Source: Nocardioidaceae bacterium (GTDB lineage Bacteria; Actinomycetota; Actinomycetes; Propionibacteriales; Nocardioidaceae). Taken from it: a stretch of 64,000 nt of DNA. A model generated the notes under the pieces. The model had not been told where the DNA came from. It did no database searches and saw only the letters and a list, made by a program, of their open reading frames with translations. The stretch's first letter is position 1; each line of letters opens with the position of its first letter. Shown here in pieces: positions 7,691-17,900 of the stretch. The stretch lies in the NCBI GenBank assembly GCA_029266455.1, contig JAQSWV010000007.1:1-64000 (forward strand), given 5' to 3'. The translations under genes and the position numbers were made by a program.

Positions 7691-9634
7691 ATGCCCGTCC
7701 AGTCAGTCTTCGCCCGGCTCGAGCCGCTGCTGTCCGGAGTCAGCAAGCCGATCCAGTACGTGGGCGGCGAGCTCAACTCCGTGGTCAAGGACTGGGACGC
7801 CTCGGAGGGGTCGACCATGGTCCGGTGGGCGCTGATGTACCCCGACGCCTACGAGGTGGGCCTGCCCAACCAGGGCTTGCAGATCCTCTACGAGGTGCTC
7901 AACGAGCGCGAGGCCACCCTGGCCGAGCGCACGTACGCGGTGTTCCCGGACATGGAGCAGGTGATGCGGGACCACGGCATCCCGCAGTTCACCGTCGACG
8001 GCCACCGTCCGGTGGGTGACTTCGACCTGCTCGGGGTCTCGTTCGCTACCGAGCTCGGCTACACGAACCTGCTGACGGCGCTCGACCTGGCCGGCATCCC
8101 ACTGCACTCGGCCCACCGCACCGACGACGACCCGCTCGTGGTGGCAGGCGGTCACGCGGCGTTCAATCCCGAGCCGGTCGCCGACTTCGTCGACGCAGCC
8201 GTGCTCGGTGACGGCGAGGAGGTTGTGCTCGCGATCACCGAGGTGGTGCGGGAGTGGAAGTCGGAGGGCCGGCCGGGAGGACGCGACGAGCTGCTGCTGC
8301 GGCTGGCCGCCTCGGGCGGCGTCTACGTCCCACGCTTCTACGACGTCGAGTACCTGCCCGACGGTGGCATCCGCGCTGTGGTGCCCAACCGTCCGGGTGT
8401 GCCGTGGCGGGTGCACAAGCACACGGTGATGGACCTGGACTCGTGGCCGTACCCCAAGGCCCCGCTGGTCCCCCTGGCGGAGACCGTGCACGAGCGTTAC
8501 TCGGTCGAGATCTTCCGCGGCTGCACGCGGGGGTGCCGGTTCTGCCAGGCCGGCATGATCACGCGGCCGGTCCGCGAGCGCAGCATCACCGCGATCGGGG
8601 ACATGGTCGAGAACGGCATCAAGAGCTCGGGACTCGACGAGGTCGGACTGCTGAGCCTCAGCAGCGCCGACCACTCCGAGATCGGGGAGGTGGCCAAGGG
8701 GCTGGCCGACCGGTACGAGGGGACCAACGTCTCGTTGTCACTGCCCTCGACACGCGTGGACGCGTTCAACATCACGCTGGCCAACGAGCTCAGTCGCAAC
8801 GGGCGGCGCTCCGGCCTCACCTTCGCTCCCGAGGGCGGCAGCGAGCGGATGCGCAAGGTGATCAACAAGATGGTCACCGAGGACGACCTGATCCAGACCG
8901 TCGCCGCGGCTTACTCGCACGGCTGGCGCCAGGTCAAGCTCTACTTCATGTGCGGTCTGCCGACCGAGACCGACGACGACGTGATGCAGATCGGTGAGCT
9001 CGCCAAGCGGGTGATCCAGACGGGTCGCGAGGTCTCGGGCCGCCGCGACATCCGGTGCACCGTCTCGATCGGTGGTTTCGTGCCCAAGCCGCACACTCCG
9101 TTCCAGTGGGCCGAGCAGCTCGACCACGAGACCACCGACGCCCGGCTGGCCCGGCTGCGCGAGTCGGTCCGGTCTGACCGGCAGTACGGGCGGGCGATCG
9201 GCTTCCGTTACCACGACGGCCGGCCCGGCACCATCGAGGGACTGCTGTCCCGTGGGGACCGACGGGTGGGCCGGGTGATCGAGTCGGTCTGGCGCAGCGG
9301 TGGCCGCTTCGACGGGTGGAGCGAGCACTTCTCGTACGACCGGTGGGCTCAGGCCTGTGCGACCGAGCTGGCCGACGAGCCCGTCGGCCTCGACTGGTAC
9401 ACCACCCGGGAGCGGGGCGTCGACGAGGTGCTTCCGTGGGACCACCTCGACGCGGGCCTCGACCGTGAGTGGCTGTGGGAGGACTGGCAGGACGCACTCG
9501 ACCCCGACGGCGCTCGTGAGGTCGAGGACTGTCGCTGGACCCCGTGCTACGACTGCGGCGTCTGCCCCGAGATGGGCACCGAGATCCAGATGGGTCCCAC
9601 CGGCAAGCAGCTGCTGCCGCTGTCCGTCGTCTGA
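7691..9634 (+). CDS. B12-binding-type radical SAM protein (TIGR03960 family)
   Basis: This 647-residue protein belongs to the TIGR03960 family, whose biochemical role is not settled. The N-terminal half (about 30-190) has the cobalamin-binding-like Rossmann region (ALMYPDAYEVGLPNQGLQILYEVL). The radical SAM core follows, with the cluster-binding RGCTRGCRFCQAG (CxxxCxxC, about residues 278-285). The C-terminus ends in a cysteine-rich segment (CRWTPCYDCGVC). In most actinobacteria I know of, the partner TIGR03936/DUF2344 gene follows at once; here it lies 4.3 kb downstream at 13963, separated by three unrelated genes. ATG start, no strong ribosome-binding site. Confidence 0.9.
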   Translation: MPVQSVFARLEPLLSGVSKPIQYVGGELNSVVKDWDASEGSTMVRWALMYPDAYEVGLPNQGLQILYEVLNEREATLAERTYAVFPDMEQVMRDHGIPQFTVDGHRPVGDFDLLGVSFATELGYTNLLTALDLAGIPLHSAHRTDDDPLVVAGGHAAFNPEPVADFVDAAVLGDGEEVVLAITEVVREWKSEGRPGGRDELLLRLAASGGVYVPRFYDVEYLPDGGIRAVVPNRPGVPWRVHKHTVMDLDSWPYPKAPLVPLAETVHERYSVEIFRGCTRGCRFCQAGMITRPVRERSITAIGDMVENGIKSSGLDEVGLLSLSSADHSEIGEVAKGLADRYEGTNVSLSLPSTRVDAFNITLANELSRNGRRSGLTFAPEGGSERMRKVINKMVTEDDLIQTVAAAYSHGWRQVKLYFMCGLPTETDDDVMQIGELAKRVIQTGREVSGRRDIRCTVSIGGFVPKPHTPFQWAEQLDHETTDARLARLRESVRSDRQYGRAIGFRYHDGRPGTIEGLLSRGDRRVGRVIESVWRSGGRFDGWSEHFSYDRWAQACATELADEPVGLDWYTTRERGVDEVLPWDHLDAGLDREWLWEDWQDALDPDGAREVEDCRWTPCYDCGVCPEMGTEIQMGPTGKQLLPLSVV

Positions 9635-9650
9635 GTCCGGACCCCCACCA

Positions 9651-9694
9651 ACGTCATACGACGCGCCGCCGATCGGCGGCGCGTCGTATGACGT
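9651..9694. repeat. 44-bp perfect palindrome, copy 1
   Basis: The sequence begins ACGTCATACGACGCGCCGCC and reads the same on both strands over 44 bp, with GATC at the centre (9671-9674) and no unpaired loop. It lies 17 bp after the radical SAM gene. An identical copy is at 11115-11158. Either a bidirectional terminator or a mobile/repeated palindrome; there is no T tract. Confidence 0.9.
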
Positions 9695-9718
9695 CGGTCC
9701 GGCGACAGCCGGCTCGGG

Positions 9719-9745
9719 TTGTGGCCCCGACCCGACGGCCATAGC
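9719..9745 (+). promoter_or_regulatory. Possible fdhA promoter
   Basis: TTGTGG at 9719-9724 and CATAGC at 9740-9745 are separated by 15 bp, slightly short for a housekeeping promoter. It sits between the palindrome and the dehydrogenase start. Weak evidence. Confidence 0.25.
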
Positions 9746-9850
9746 GTCGCGAGGGACGCACTGAGGCGTCGTCCGGACCCGAGGCGGAAGCGGCAGACGG
9801 GGGTTCGCGGACCGCCGGGCCGGTGCAACCTTGATGAGGAGGCTGGATCA

Positions 9851-11077
9851 ATGGCGGGCAACAAGGCAGTGGCATACGCAGGCGCGGGCAAGGTCGAGAT
9901 ACAGACGACCGAGTACCCGACGTTCGATCTCAAGGATGGTCCGGGCGTCAACCCGGACAACGTCGGGCGAACGCTCCCGCACGCGGCGATCATCAAGACC
10001 GTGGCCACCAACATCTGTGGCTCCGACCAGCACATGGTGCGCGGGCGTACGACGGCACCCGAGGGTCTGATCCTCGGTCACGAGATCACCGGCGAGGTCG
10101 TCGAGACCGGCCCGGGCGTCGAGTTCATCAAGGAAGGCGACCTCTGCTCGGTACCGTTCAACATCTCCTGCGGACGCTGTCGCAACTGCAAGGAGGGCAA
10201 GACCGGCATCTGCCTCAACGTCAACCCCGACCGGCCGGGCTCCGCCTACGGGTACGTGGACATGGGCGGCTGGGTGGGTGGGCAGGCGCAGTACGTGCTG
10301 GTGCCGTACGCCGACTGGAACCTATTGCGCTTCCCCGACAAGGACCAGGCGATGGAGAAGATCCTCGACCTGACCATGCTCAGCGACATCTTCCCCACCG
10401 GCTTTCACGGCTGCGTCACCGCAGGCGTGGAGGTGGGTTCGACGGTCTACATCGCCGGCGCCGGGCCGGTGGGGCTCGCCGCCGCAGCGAGCGCGCAGCT
10501 GCTCGGTGCGGCCGTGGTGATCGTCGGTGACCTGAACGAGGAACGGCTCGCGCAGGCGCGCAGCTTCGGCTGCGAGACCGTCGACGTGTCCCGGGGCGAT
10601 CCGAAGGACCAGATCGAGCAGCTTCTCGGCACGCCGGAGGTCGACTGCGGGGTCGACGCGGTGGGCTTCGAGGCGCGTGGTCACGGCGAGGGGTCGGCGA
10701 CAGAGGCACCGGCCACGGTGCTCAACTCCCTGATGGACATCACGCGCGCCGGCGGGGCACTCGGCATCCCGGGTCTGTACGTCACCGGGGACCCGGGCGC
10801 CGTGGACGACGCCGCCAAGGAGGGGTCCCTGTCGATCAAGATCGGTCTCGGCTGGGCGAAGTCGCACAGCTTCGCCACCGGCCAGTGCCCGGTGATGAAG
10901 TACCACCGGGGACTCATGCAGGCCATCCTTCACGACCGCGTCCAGATCGCGAAGGCCGTCAATGCCACCGCGATCCCGCTCGACGACGCTCCGCGCGGCT
11001 ACGAGGAGTTCGACAAGGGCGCGTCGAAGAAGTACGTGCTCGACCCCAACGGCTACCTGGGCTCCCAGGCGGCCTGA
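9851..11077 (+). CDS. fdhA: Formaldehyde dehydrogenase, glutathione-independent
   Basis: The 408-residue zinc-dependent medium-chain dehydrogenase closely resembles Pseudomonas putida formaldehyde dehydrogenase/dismutase, which oxidises formaldehyde to formate with tightly bound NAD. Seen directly: catalytic zinc ligands Cys56 and His77 (TNICGSDQH and GHE), structural zinc cysteines 107, 110, 113 and 121, the nucleotide loop AGAGPVGLAAAASAQLLGA, and the family blocks DAVGFEARGHG and GLGWAKSHSF. The ATG at 9851 has a perfect AGGAGG 8 bases upstream, so the longer frame from 9719 is rejected. The gene stands alone between two identical palindromes, on the plus strand, facing genes on the minus strand. 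Confidence 0.93.
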   Translation: MAGNKAVAYAGAGKVEIQTTEYPTFDLKDGPGVNPDNVGRTLPHAAIIKTVATNICGSDQHMVRGRTTAPEGLILGHEITGEVVETGPGVEFIKEGDLCSVPFNISCGRCRNCKEGKTGICLNVNPDRPGSAYGYVDMGGWVGGQAQYVLVPYADWNLLRFPDKDQAMEKILDLTMLSDIFPTGFHGCVTAGVEVGSTVYIAGAGPVGLAAAASAQLLGAAVVIVGDLNEERLAQARSFGCETVDVSRGDPKDQIEQLLGTPEVDCGVDAVGFEARGHGEGSATEAPATVLNSLMDITRAGGALGIPGLYVTGDPGAVDDAAKEGSLSIKIGLGWAKSHSFATGQCPVMKYHRGLMQAILHDRVQIAKAVNATAIPLDDAPRGYEEFDKGASKKYVLDPNGYLGSQAA

Positions 11078-11114
11078 CGGCCGGAACCCCACCCGCACCC
11101 CCCGCACCCTCAGG

Positions 11115-11158
11115 ACGTCATACGACGCGCCGCCGATCGGCGGCGCGTCGTATGACGT
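11115..11158. repeat. 44-bp perfect palindrome, copy 2
   Basis: Identical in all 44 bases to 9651-9694; the flanking bases differ, so identity stops exactly at the palindrome ends. It lies between the convergent fdhA and MFS genes, 37 bp after the fdhA stop and 18 bp from the end of the MFS gene, where a bidirectional terminator would make sense. Confidence 0.9.
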
Positions 11159-11176
11159 TGCGGGGGGCGGCGACGG

Positions 11177-12415
11177 TCACCGGGACCGGCCGCTGGCCGC
11201 CAGCTCGTCCTCGAGGCTGCGGGGCCGGGCGAAGTGCACACCGGTCCAGAGCATCGGGAGCGTCAGGGCCATCAGACCCCAGAGCGGCAGCGTCCAGCTG
11301 CCGGTGATGTCGTGGAGCAGGGCGGTGCCGAGCGGCCCCACCGCGGACATCAGATAGCCGGTGCTCTGCACGAAGCCCGACAACGCAGCCGTCCCCTCGG
11401 TGGTCCGCGTGCGGAGCGCGATCATGGCTAGCACCCAGGGGAAGGCGGCGCCACCCAGTCCCAGCAGCGCCGCCCACAACCACGGCACCGTCGTCGGGAC
11501 GACCAGTAACCCCGTCCATCCGGCAGCCGTCACCACCGAGAACGCCACTACCAGCGGGCGGTGGTCGTCGGTCGCCCGGGCATAGGCCGGCAGGACGAGC
11601 GGCGCCGGAACGCCGATCAGGGTGAGCACCATGAGCATCAGCGCGGCCGACCCTGGAGACAGGCCGGCGTCGGTGTAGATGCTGGGCAGCCAGCCGAACT
11701 GGGAGTACGCCTGCGCCGACTGGGCTCCGAAGAAGATCGCCATCGACCAGGCCAACCTTGAGCGCACCAGGCGGCGCGGGACGAGCTGAGCTGGCGGTTC
11801 CCGTTCGCGGACGTCCTGACGAAGCAGCAGGATCCACGGCAGCGCTGCCACGCCGGCCGCGACAGCCCACACCCCCAGCCCCCATCGCCAGGTGCCGGCC
11901 GCGTCGGCGATCGGCACCGTGAGCCCGGCCGGGATCGCAGCACCGGTCAGTAGCGCACACGAGTACACCGCGGTCAGCGTCGGGATCCTGTCCGGGAAGT
12001 GCAGCTTCACCAGTGGCGGCAGTGACACGTTGCCGACGGCCATCCCCGCCAGCGCCACCGCAGACCCAGCGGTGAACAGTGCGGGCGAGTCCGCGATGGC
12101 GCGCACACCCGAGCCGGCCACGATCGCCAGCAAGGCGAACAACGCGGTGCGGTGCACCCCGAGCCGGTGCGTGAGGAGGTGGGTGAGCGCGCCCACGGCC
12201 GCGAAGCTGAGCACCGGTAGCGCGGTCAGCACACCCGCGAGCCAGCCGGCGATACCGAGGTCCTCGCGGACGAGATCCAGCACCGCGCCCAGTGACGTCA
12301 CGGCCGGACGCAGGCTGGCGGCCAGTACCACGATGCCGACCACCAGCAACGCTCGTTCGCCGCGGCCATCGCCCGAGGACCGCGCCGGGCCGGGGTCGGC
12401 TCCGGGCGCGCTCAC
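11177..12415 (-). CDS. MFS transporter, CynX/NimT-like
   Basis: A polytopic inner-membrane carrier with about 12 hydrophobic helices. The N-terminal ASLRPAVTSLGAVLDLVREDLG is typical of the CynX/NimT subgroup (cyanate, nitroimidazole and related small-solute exporters or importers); the substrate here is unknown. The GTG at 12415 places the first helix close to the N-terminus (412 residues); an in-frame TTG at 12493 would add 26 Arg-rich residues. The aminotransferase gene lies upstream in the same direction, about 100 bp away, so they may be cotranscribed. Confidence 0.85.
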   Translation of the reverse strand: MSAPGADPGPARSSGDGRGERALLVVGIVVLAASLRPAVTSLGAVLDLVREDLGIAGWLAGVLTALPVLSFAAVGALTHLLTHRLGVHRTALFALLAIVAGSGVRAIADSPALFTAGSAVALAGMAVGNVSLPPLVKLHFPDRIPTLTAVYSCALLTGAAIPAGLTVPIADAAGTWRWGLGVWAVAAGVAALPWILLLRQDVREREPPAQLVPRRLVRSRLAWSMAIFFGAQSAQAYSQFGWLPSIYTDAGLSPGSAALMLMVLTLIGVPAPLVLPAYARATDDHRPLVVAFSVVTAAGWTGLLVVPTTVPWLWAALLGLGGAAFPWVLAMIALRTRTTEGTAALSGFVQSTGYLMSAVGPLGTALLHDITGSWTLPLWGLMALTLPMLWTGVHFARPRSLEDELAASGRSR

Positions 12416-12512
12416 CGCGCCATCCTGTCTCCCGGGTCTTCGCGTCCGACGGCCGGGTCGGCTCCGCGACCGGCCGTCCGTGACAGGGCGCAAAGCTCAG
12501 GCCGCCCGACGG

Positions 12513-13886
12513 TCAGACGAGCGCGTCCACCACCGCGCCGAACTCCCGCGTGTGCGTGTCGACGTCCGCCATGGTGGTGGCGGGGCACATCAGGGCCATG
12601 TTGTGGAAGGGCGTGATCAGGACTCCTCGGTTGAGCAACGCCAGGTGCAGGTACGTCTCCAGGTCGGGGTCCTCGGCCGCGGCCGATCGAGTCCCCGAAC
12701 GAGGTGCGGGCGAGCAGAAGCGGTACTCGGAGCGGGCGCCGAGCCCGACCACCGACCACGCCAGCCCGTGTCGGTCGATGACCTTCTGGACACCTGCGGT
12801 GAAGCGCTCTCCCAGCGCGCACATCGAGACGAAGGCCTCGTCGGTCAGCACCTGCTCCAGCGTCGCCCGAGCAGCCGCCAGGGACAGTGCGTTCCCCGCC
12901 AGGGTGCCGCCGACGCCGCCTACGTCGATGAGGTCGACCTCCTGCGTGGCCACGGCGTGGTCCACCCGTGTCGCCAGCTCCCCGCTGATCCCGTACGCCC
13001 CGATCGGCACACCGCCGGCGATCGACTTGCCGATGACCACGATGTCCGGGCGCAGCCCGAGCTCGCCGGTCATGCCTCCCGGGCCGGCGCTGAAGGTGTG
13101 CGTCTCGTCGTTGAGCAGGAGGGTGCCGTGCCGGTCGCAGAGCTCACGTACCCCCTGCAGGAAGCCGTCCTCGGGGAGCACGATGCCGATGTTGGTCAAT
13201 GCCGGTTCCATCAGCAGGCACGCCACGTCGCCATGCGCCAGCGTCTGCTCGACCGACTCGAGGTCGTTGAACTCCGCAACCCGGGTCGTGTGGTCCACCG
13301 GGACGGCCGGCCCGACGTTGCCCGCCCGCGGCAGCGTGCGGCCGTCGTCGGCCCGCACCACGAAGGTCTCGTCGACAGTGCCGTGATAGCAGTACGCGAA
13401 CGCCGCGACCTTGGGGCGGCCGGTGACCATCCGGGCCAGCCGCAGGGCCCAGCGGTTGGCGTCGGTCGCGCTGAGCGCGAACGACCACTTCGGCACACCG
13501 AACCGGCGAGCCAGCTCCGAGGCGACCCAGGGCGCGTCCGCACTGGGCAGCATGGTGGTGAGACCGCCGTCCACGCTGGCGCGGCGCATCAGCGCGGCGA
13601 CGGTGGGAGCGGGGGAATGCCCGGCCATGGCACCGGTGTCCCCCAACGCGAAGTCGAGGTAGGAGTGTCCGTCGATGTCGGAGATGACGTTGCCGGCGGC
13701 GGTGGCCTGCACCAGCGGGAACCCACCGGCCCACTTCGCCATCCAGGTCATGGGTACGCCGCCGACCAGCGCCCCGGCGGCATCGGCAGCGGCGCGGGCC
13801 AGGGGGTGCGTGTCGGTGAACCGCTGCTGCTCCTCGGCCAGCAGCGTGGTCAGCGCGGAGCGATCGATGTCGGTCATACCCGGCAT
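12513..13886 (-). CDS. Class III aminotransferase (glutamate-1-semialdehyde mutase-like)
   Basis: A PLP-dependent fold-type I enzyme of 457 residues. Seen: the DIDGHSYLDFALGDTGAMAGHSP block typical of the aspartate-aminotransferase-family/hemL-like group, LLLNDETHTF with the PLP-binding aspartate replaced by the local NDE context, and the PLP lysine in VIGKSIAGGVPIGAYG. The substrate cannot be told from sequence; it is not in a heme context. ATG starts at 13886 and 13877 are both possible, neither with a strong ribosome-binding site. With the MFS gene it forms a minus-strand pair lying between the two halves of the radical SAM system. Confidence 0.85.
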   Translation of the reverse strand: MPGMTDIDRSALTTLLAEEQQRFTDTHPLARAAADAAGALVGGVPMTWMAKWAGGFPLVQATAAGNVISDIDGHSYLDFALGDTGAMAGHSPAPTVAALMRRASVDGGLTTMLPSADAPWVASELARRFGVPKWSFALSATDANRWALRLARMVTGRPKVAAFAYCYHGTVDETFVVRADDGRTLPRAGNVGPAVPVDHTTRVAEFNDLESVEQTLAHGDVACLLMEPALTNIGIVLPEDGFLQGVRELCDRHGTLLLNDETHTFSAGPGGMTGELGLRPDIVVIGKSIAGGVPIGAYGISGELATRVDHAVATQEVDLIDVGGVGGTLAGNALSLAAARATLEQVLTDEAFVSMCALGERFTAGVQKVIDRHGLAWSVVGLGARSEYRFCSPAPRSGTRSAAAEDPDLETYLHLALLNRGVLITPFHNMALMCPATTMADVDTHTREFGAVVDALV

Positions 13887-13962
13887 GGTCGCAGCCGCGA
13901 GGCAGCGCCGCTGCAGCCCTGCGGCTCGGGCGACCGGCCGCTGCTGCGTAGTGTCCTCGGAC

Positions 13963-14733
13963 GTGCCTCCTGCGGACCAGCCTCCGTCGCAGCAGCCGGC
14001 TCCCGTGCAGCGGGTCCGGATCCGCTACACCAAGCGCGGCCGGCTGCGCTTCACGAGCCACCGCGACATCGGGCGGGCGATGGAGCGGGCTCTGCGTCGG
14101 GCCCAGGTACCGGTCGCCCTTTCGTCCGGGTTCAACCCGCACCCCCGCATCTCGTACTCCGGAGCGGCCCCGACCGGTGCGGCGAGCGAGGCGGAGTATC
14201 TCGAGATCGCCCTCGCCGCACCGGTGTCGCCGTACGAGCTCCGCAGCGCGTTGGACTCTGCGCTGCCGCCGGGGCTCGACGTGGTGGATGCCGTGACCGC
14301 AGGACCGGGGTCGCTGGCCGAGCGGCTGCAGGCGAGCCACTGGCAGTTGCGGCTGCCCGGGGTGTCGCCCAGCGCCGCTGCCGCAGCGGTGGAGAGCTTC
14401 CTGGCCGCCCCCCGGGTCGAGGTGCAACGGGTCACCAAGAAGGGCCTGCGGACGTTCGATTCCAGGGCCGCGGTGGTGCGACTCGCGGCGTCTGCGGACG
14501 TCGGTGCAGACCCCGGCGACACCGACTGTGCGATACTGGACCTGGTCGTGCGGCACGCAGAACCGGCTGTGCGACCCGACGACGTCCTCGCCGGTCTCCG
14601 TGAGATCGCCGGACTCCGGACCTCCGTGGCACCGCTGGTGCGGCGGCTGGCCCAGGGACCCCTTGATCTGCAGGCAGGCACGGTGGGTGACCCGTTGGTA
14701 CCCGACCGCGACACCTCGACCCCGCCGGGGTAG
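13963..14733 (+). CDS. TIGR03936 family radical SAM-associated protein (DUF2344)
   Basis: The 256-residue protein has the family hallmark QRVRIRYTKRGRLRFTSHRD, followed by SSGFNPHPRISYSGAAPTG and AEYLEIALA. The family partners the TIGR03960 radical SAM protein; in Firmicutes the two are fused into one polypeptide. It has no cluster motif of its own. Start GTG at 13963 is chosen near the conserved domain; GTG 13951 is also in frame. Located just upstream of rne, its usual place, which shows that the radical SAM gene was the one separated. Confidence 0.9.
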   Translation: MPPADQPPSQQPAPVQRVRIRYTKRGRLRFTSHRDIGRAMERALRRAQVPVALSSGFNPHPRISYSGAAPTGAASEAEYLEIALAAPVSPYELRSALDSALPPGLDVVDAVTAGPGSLAERLQASHWQLRLPGVSPSAAAAAVESFLAAPRVEVQRVTKKGLRTFDSRAAVVRLAASADVGADPGDTDCAILDLVVRHAEPAVRPDDVLAGLREIAGLRTSVAPLVRRLAQGPLDLQAGTVGDPLVPDRDTSTPPG

Positions 14734-14915
14734 GCGTTGACCGCGGTGTGAGCCAGCGGGCCGTCCACCGACGCAGCAACGGAGGGCGTCGCCGCTCGGC
14801 AGCGGCACCCGTCGCCGTCGAGTGCACCACAGGCTTGCGTCCACGAGCGTTTCGCGACCGTGGACGACGACAGGCCCCCGTGCGGCGCACCGCGCCCGGG
14901 GGCGGAGGAGAGCGA

Positions 14916-17900
14916 ATGCTCGACCAGGATTCCAGCGGTACCCAGAACGGCAACGGCGACGGCGCGGGCGAGAGCAGCGGCACGGGTGCGCCGGCCTCGG
15001 CGTCACCGGCAGCCGCACCACCCAAGGGCCGCCGCGCCGCGAGCCGACCGGCCGGGCCACCGGCCGCACCCACGTTCGCGGCAGCCGCCGCCCAGGCACC
15101 CGGCTCGGACCCGACACCCGACTCGCCGCCGTCGGCTGAGCCCGGCGACGAGGCGTCCGCCTCTGCGCGGCGTACCCGCCGGAGCACCAAGAAGTCCGCC
15201 ACCTCGCGCGACGCCACCTCGCGCGACGCCACCTCGCGCGACACCACCTCGCGCGACACCACCTCGCGCGACGCCACCTCGCGCGACGCCGCCGTCGCGG
15301 ATGCGACGGCGCCGGAGGGGGACCACGCCGACACATCGGGAGGGGGGGAGCCGGCGAGGTCCGGTCCGGGCCTCGAGGAGACCCCGACCCCGCCCCGCCG
15401 GGCCCGCCGGAGCACGCGCAAGACAGCCGCACCCGCGGAGCCAGACGCGCCAGCAGGGGCGGTTGCCGGCACCTCGGCGCAGGCTGACCCACCGGCGGAG
15501 ACAGCGTCGGCCACCCTGGACGACGGCGTGGTCGAGGCCGCAGCGGGTCTCGAAGCCGCAGCAGGACCCGAAGCCGCAGCGGGACCGGAAACCGCAGCGG
15601 GACCGGAAGCCGCAGCAGGACCCGAAGACACGGTGGGTCCCGACGAGGCGGCAGGTTCGGAAGCGGCGGCAGGTCCGGAGGAGCCTTCGTCGCTGTTCTC
15701 CGCCTCGGCCCCGCCGAGCCGTCGCCGGCGTACGCGGAAGACGACAGCTGACACCGTCGACCCAGGACTCGAGCAGCCCGAGCGGCCCGATGCCCCGGAC
15801 GGGACCGATGACGCCGATGCGGCCGGTACCACAGCGGTCGGATCGGTGCCGCTGTTCAAGGCTCCCGATCCCGACGCGGTGCCGTCGAGGCCTTCCGCGC
15901 GACGCGCGCCACCCACCGAGCGCTCCGAGCAGGACGCCACCACCACCGAGAACGAAGCCGGCCCGTCCTCGGCGGCGGGCCAGACGAGCCAAGACGACGA
16001 CTCGGACGACGAGTCGGGAGCGCGCCGGCGTCGCCGCCGGGGCGGACGCCGCCGCCGGAAGAGTGGCGCGGGCGACACCGAGGCGGCCCAGTCAGGCGGC
16101 GAGGTCGACGCCTCGGGCAGCCGGTCGCCCGCCGAGGAGTCGGCGGTCACGCGTACCGACACGCCGGGCGACCAGGAGCAGGGGGAGGGCGGACAGAGCG
16201 CCCGGAGCGACGAGAAGCAGACCGGGGCCGGGGAGTCGGCCGGAGGTGACGGCGAGTCCACGTCCGGCTCGACGCGCCGCCGCAGGCGTCGGCGCCGCAA
16301 GGGGGAGCCGGAGGCGCCCTCCGACGACGATCCCGAGAACACCGTGGTCCGTGTGCGCGACCGCCGACCGGCCTCCGACGAGATCACCAGCGTCGAAGGG
16401 TCGACGCGGCTAGAAGCCAAGAAGCAGCGCCGCCGCGAGGGGCGTGAGGCCGGCCGCAAGCGGGTGCCGATCCTTTCCGAGTCGGAGTTCCTGGCCCGGC
16501 GTGAGTCGGTCACCCGCGAGATGGTGGTCCGTCAGCGCGGTGAGGTCACCCAGATCGCCGTGCTGGAGGACAACGTCCTGGTCGAGCACTACGTGGCCCG
16601 GGAGTCGCAGACGTCGCTGATGGGCAACGTCTACCTCGGCCGGGTGCAGAACGTGCTGCCGAGCATGGAGGCGGCGTTCGTCGACATCGGCAAGGGTCGC
16701 AACGCCGTTCTCTACGCGGGCGAGGTGGACTGGAAGGCGCTGGGCTTCGAGGGCAAGCCCCGCAAGATCGAGGACGCCCTGACCTCGGGGCAGTCCGTGC
16801 TCGTCCAGGTGTCCAAGGACCCGGTCGACCACAAGGGCGCCCGACTCACCGGTCAGGTCAGCCTGCCCGGACGGTTCCTTGTCTATGTGCCCCGAGGCCA
16901 CAGCAACGGCATCTCGCGGAAGCTGCCGGAGAGCGAGCGCAGCCGGCTGAAGGGTCTGCTCAAGGACATCCTGCCCGAGCACGCCGGCGTGATCGTGCGT
17001 ACGGCGGCCGAAGGCGCGACCGAGGAGCAGCTGAGCCGGGACGTGTCCGGACTGACCGCCCGCTGGGAGGACATCGAGAAGAAGTCCAAGACCGGCCAGG
17101 GACCCAAGCTCCTGTACGGCGAGCCGGATCTCCTGCTCAAGGTCGTCCGCGACCTGTTCAACGAGGACTTCACGGCACTCACCGTCCAGGGCGACGACGC
17201 CTGGGACAACATCGAGGCGTACGTCAAGCACGTGGCTCCCGATCTCGGCGACCGGCTCAGGCGCTACGAGGGCGATGACGTGTTCTCCAACTACCGCGTC
17301 GACGAGCAGATCGCCAAGGCACTCGACCGCAAGGTGTTCCTCCCGTCCGGCGGCTCCCTGGTGATCGACCGTACGGAGGCGATGACAGTCGTCGACGTCA
17401 ACACCGGCAAGTTCACCGGCTCGGGAGGCAACCTCGAAGAGACCGTCACCCGGAACAACCTGGAGGCCGCGGAGGAGGTCGTACGCCAGCTGCGACTGCG
17501 CGACATCGGCGGCATCATCGTCGTCGACTTCATCGACATGGTGCTCGAGCTGAACCGCGACCTGGTCCTGCGGCGCCTGGTCGAGTGTCTCAGCCGGGAC
17601 CGTACCCGGCATCAGGTCGCCGAGGTGACGTCGCTGGGTCTGGTGCAGATGACTCGCAAGAAGATCGGTACCGGGCTGCTGGAGGCCTTCGGCGAGACGT
17701 GCGAGCAGTGCGGGGGGCGGGGTGTGCTCATGCACACCGACCCGATCGATCCGGCCAAGAGTGGCGACGACGGCGGGCGCAAGGGGAGTCGCCGCCGGGG
17801 CGGGGGCAGGGCACAGGCAGCCAAGACTGAGGACACCCCTGACGACAAGGGGACGGGTGACCCGGCCACCGCGCCGGTCACGGAGGCCGTCGGTGCAGAG

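Noticed and set aside
12513-13886. Glutamate-1-semialdehyde aminomutase of heme synthesis (hemL)
   Set aside because: Similarity is to the broader class III family, and it lies in no heme gene context; the substrate is left open.
14432-16513. A 693-residue minus-strand open frame opposite the rne N-terminus
   Set aside because: Ser/Ala/Pro-rich antisense shadow of the repeats and linker of rne; no domain or translation signal.
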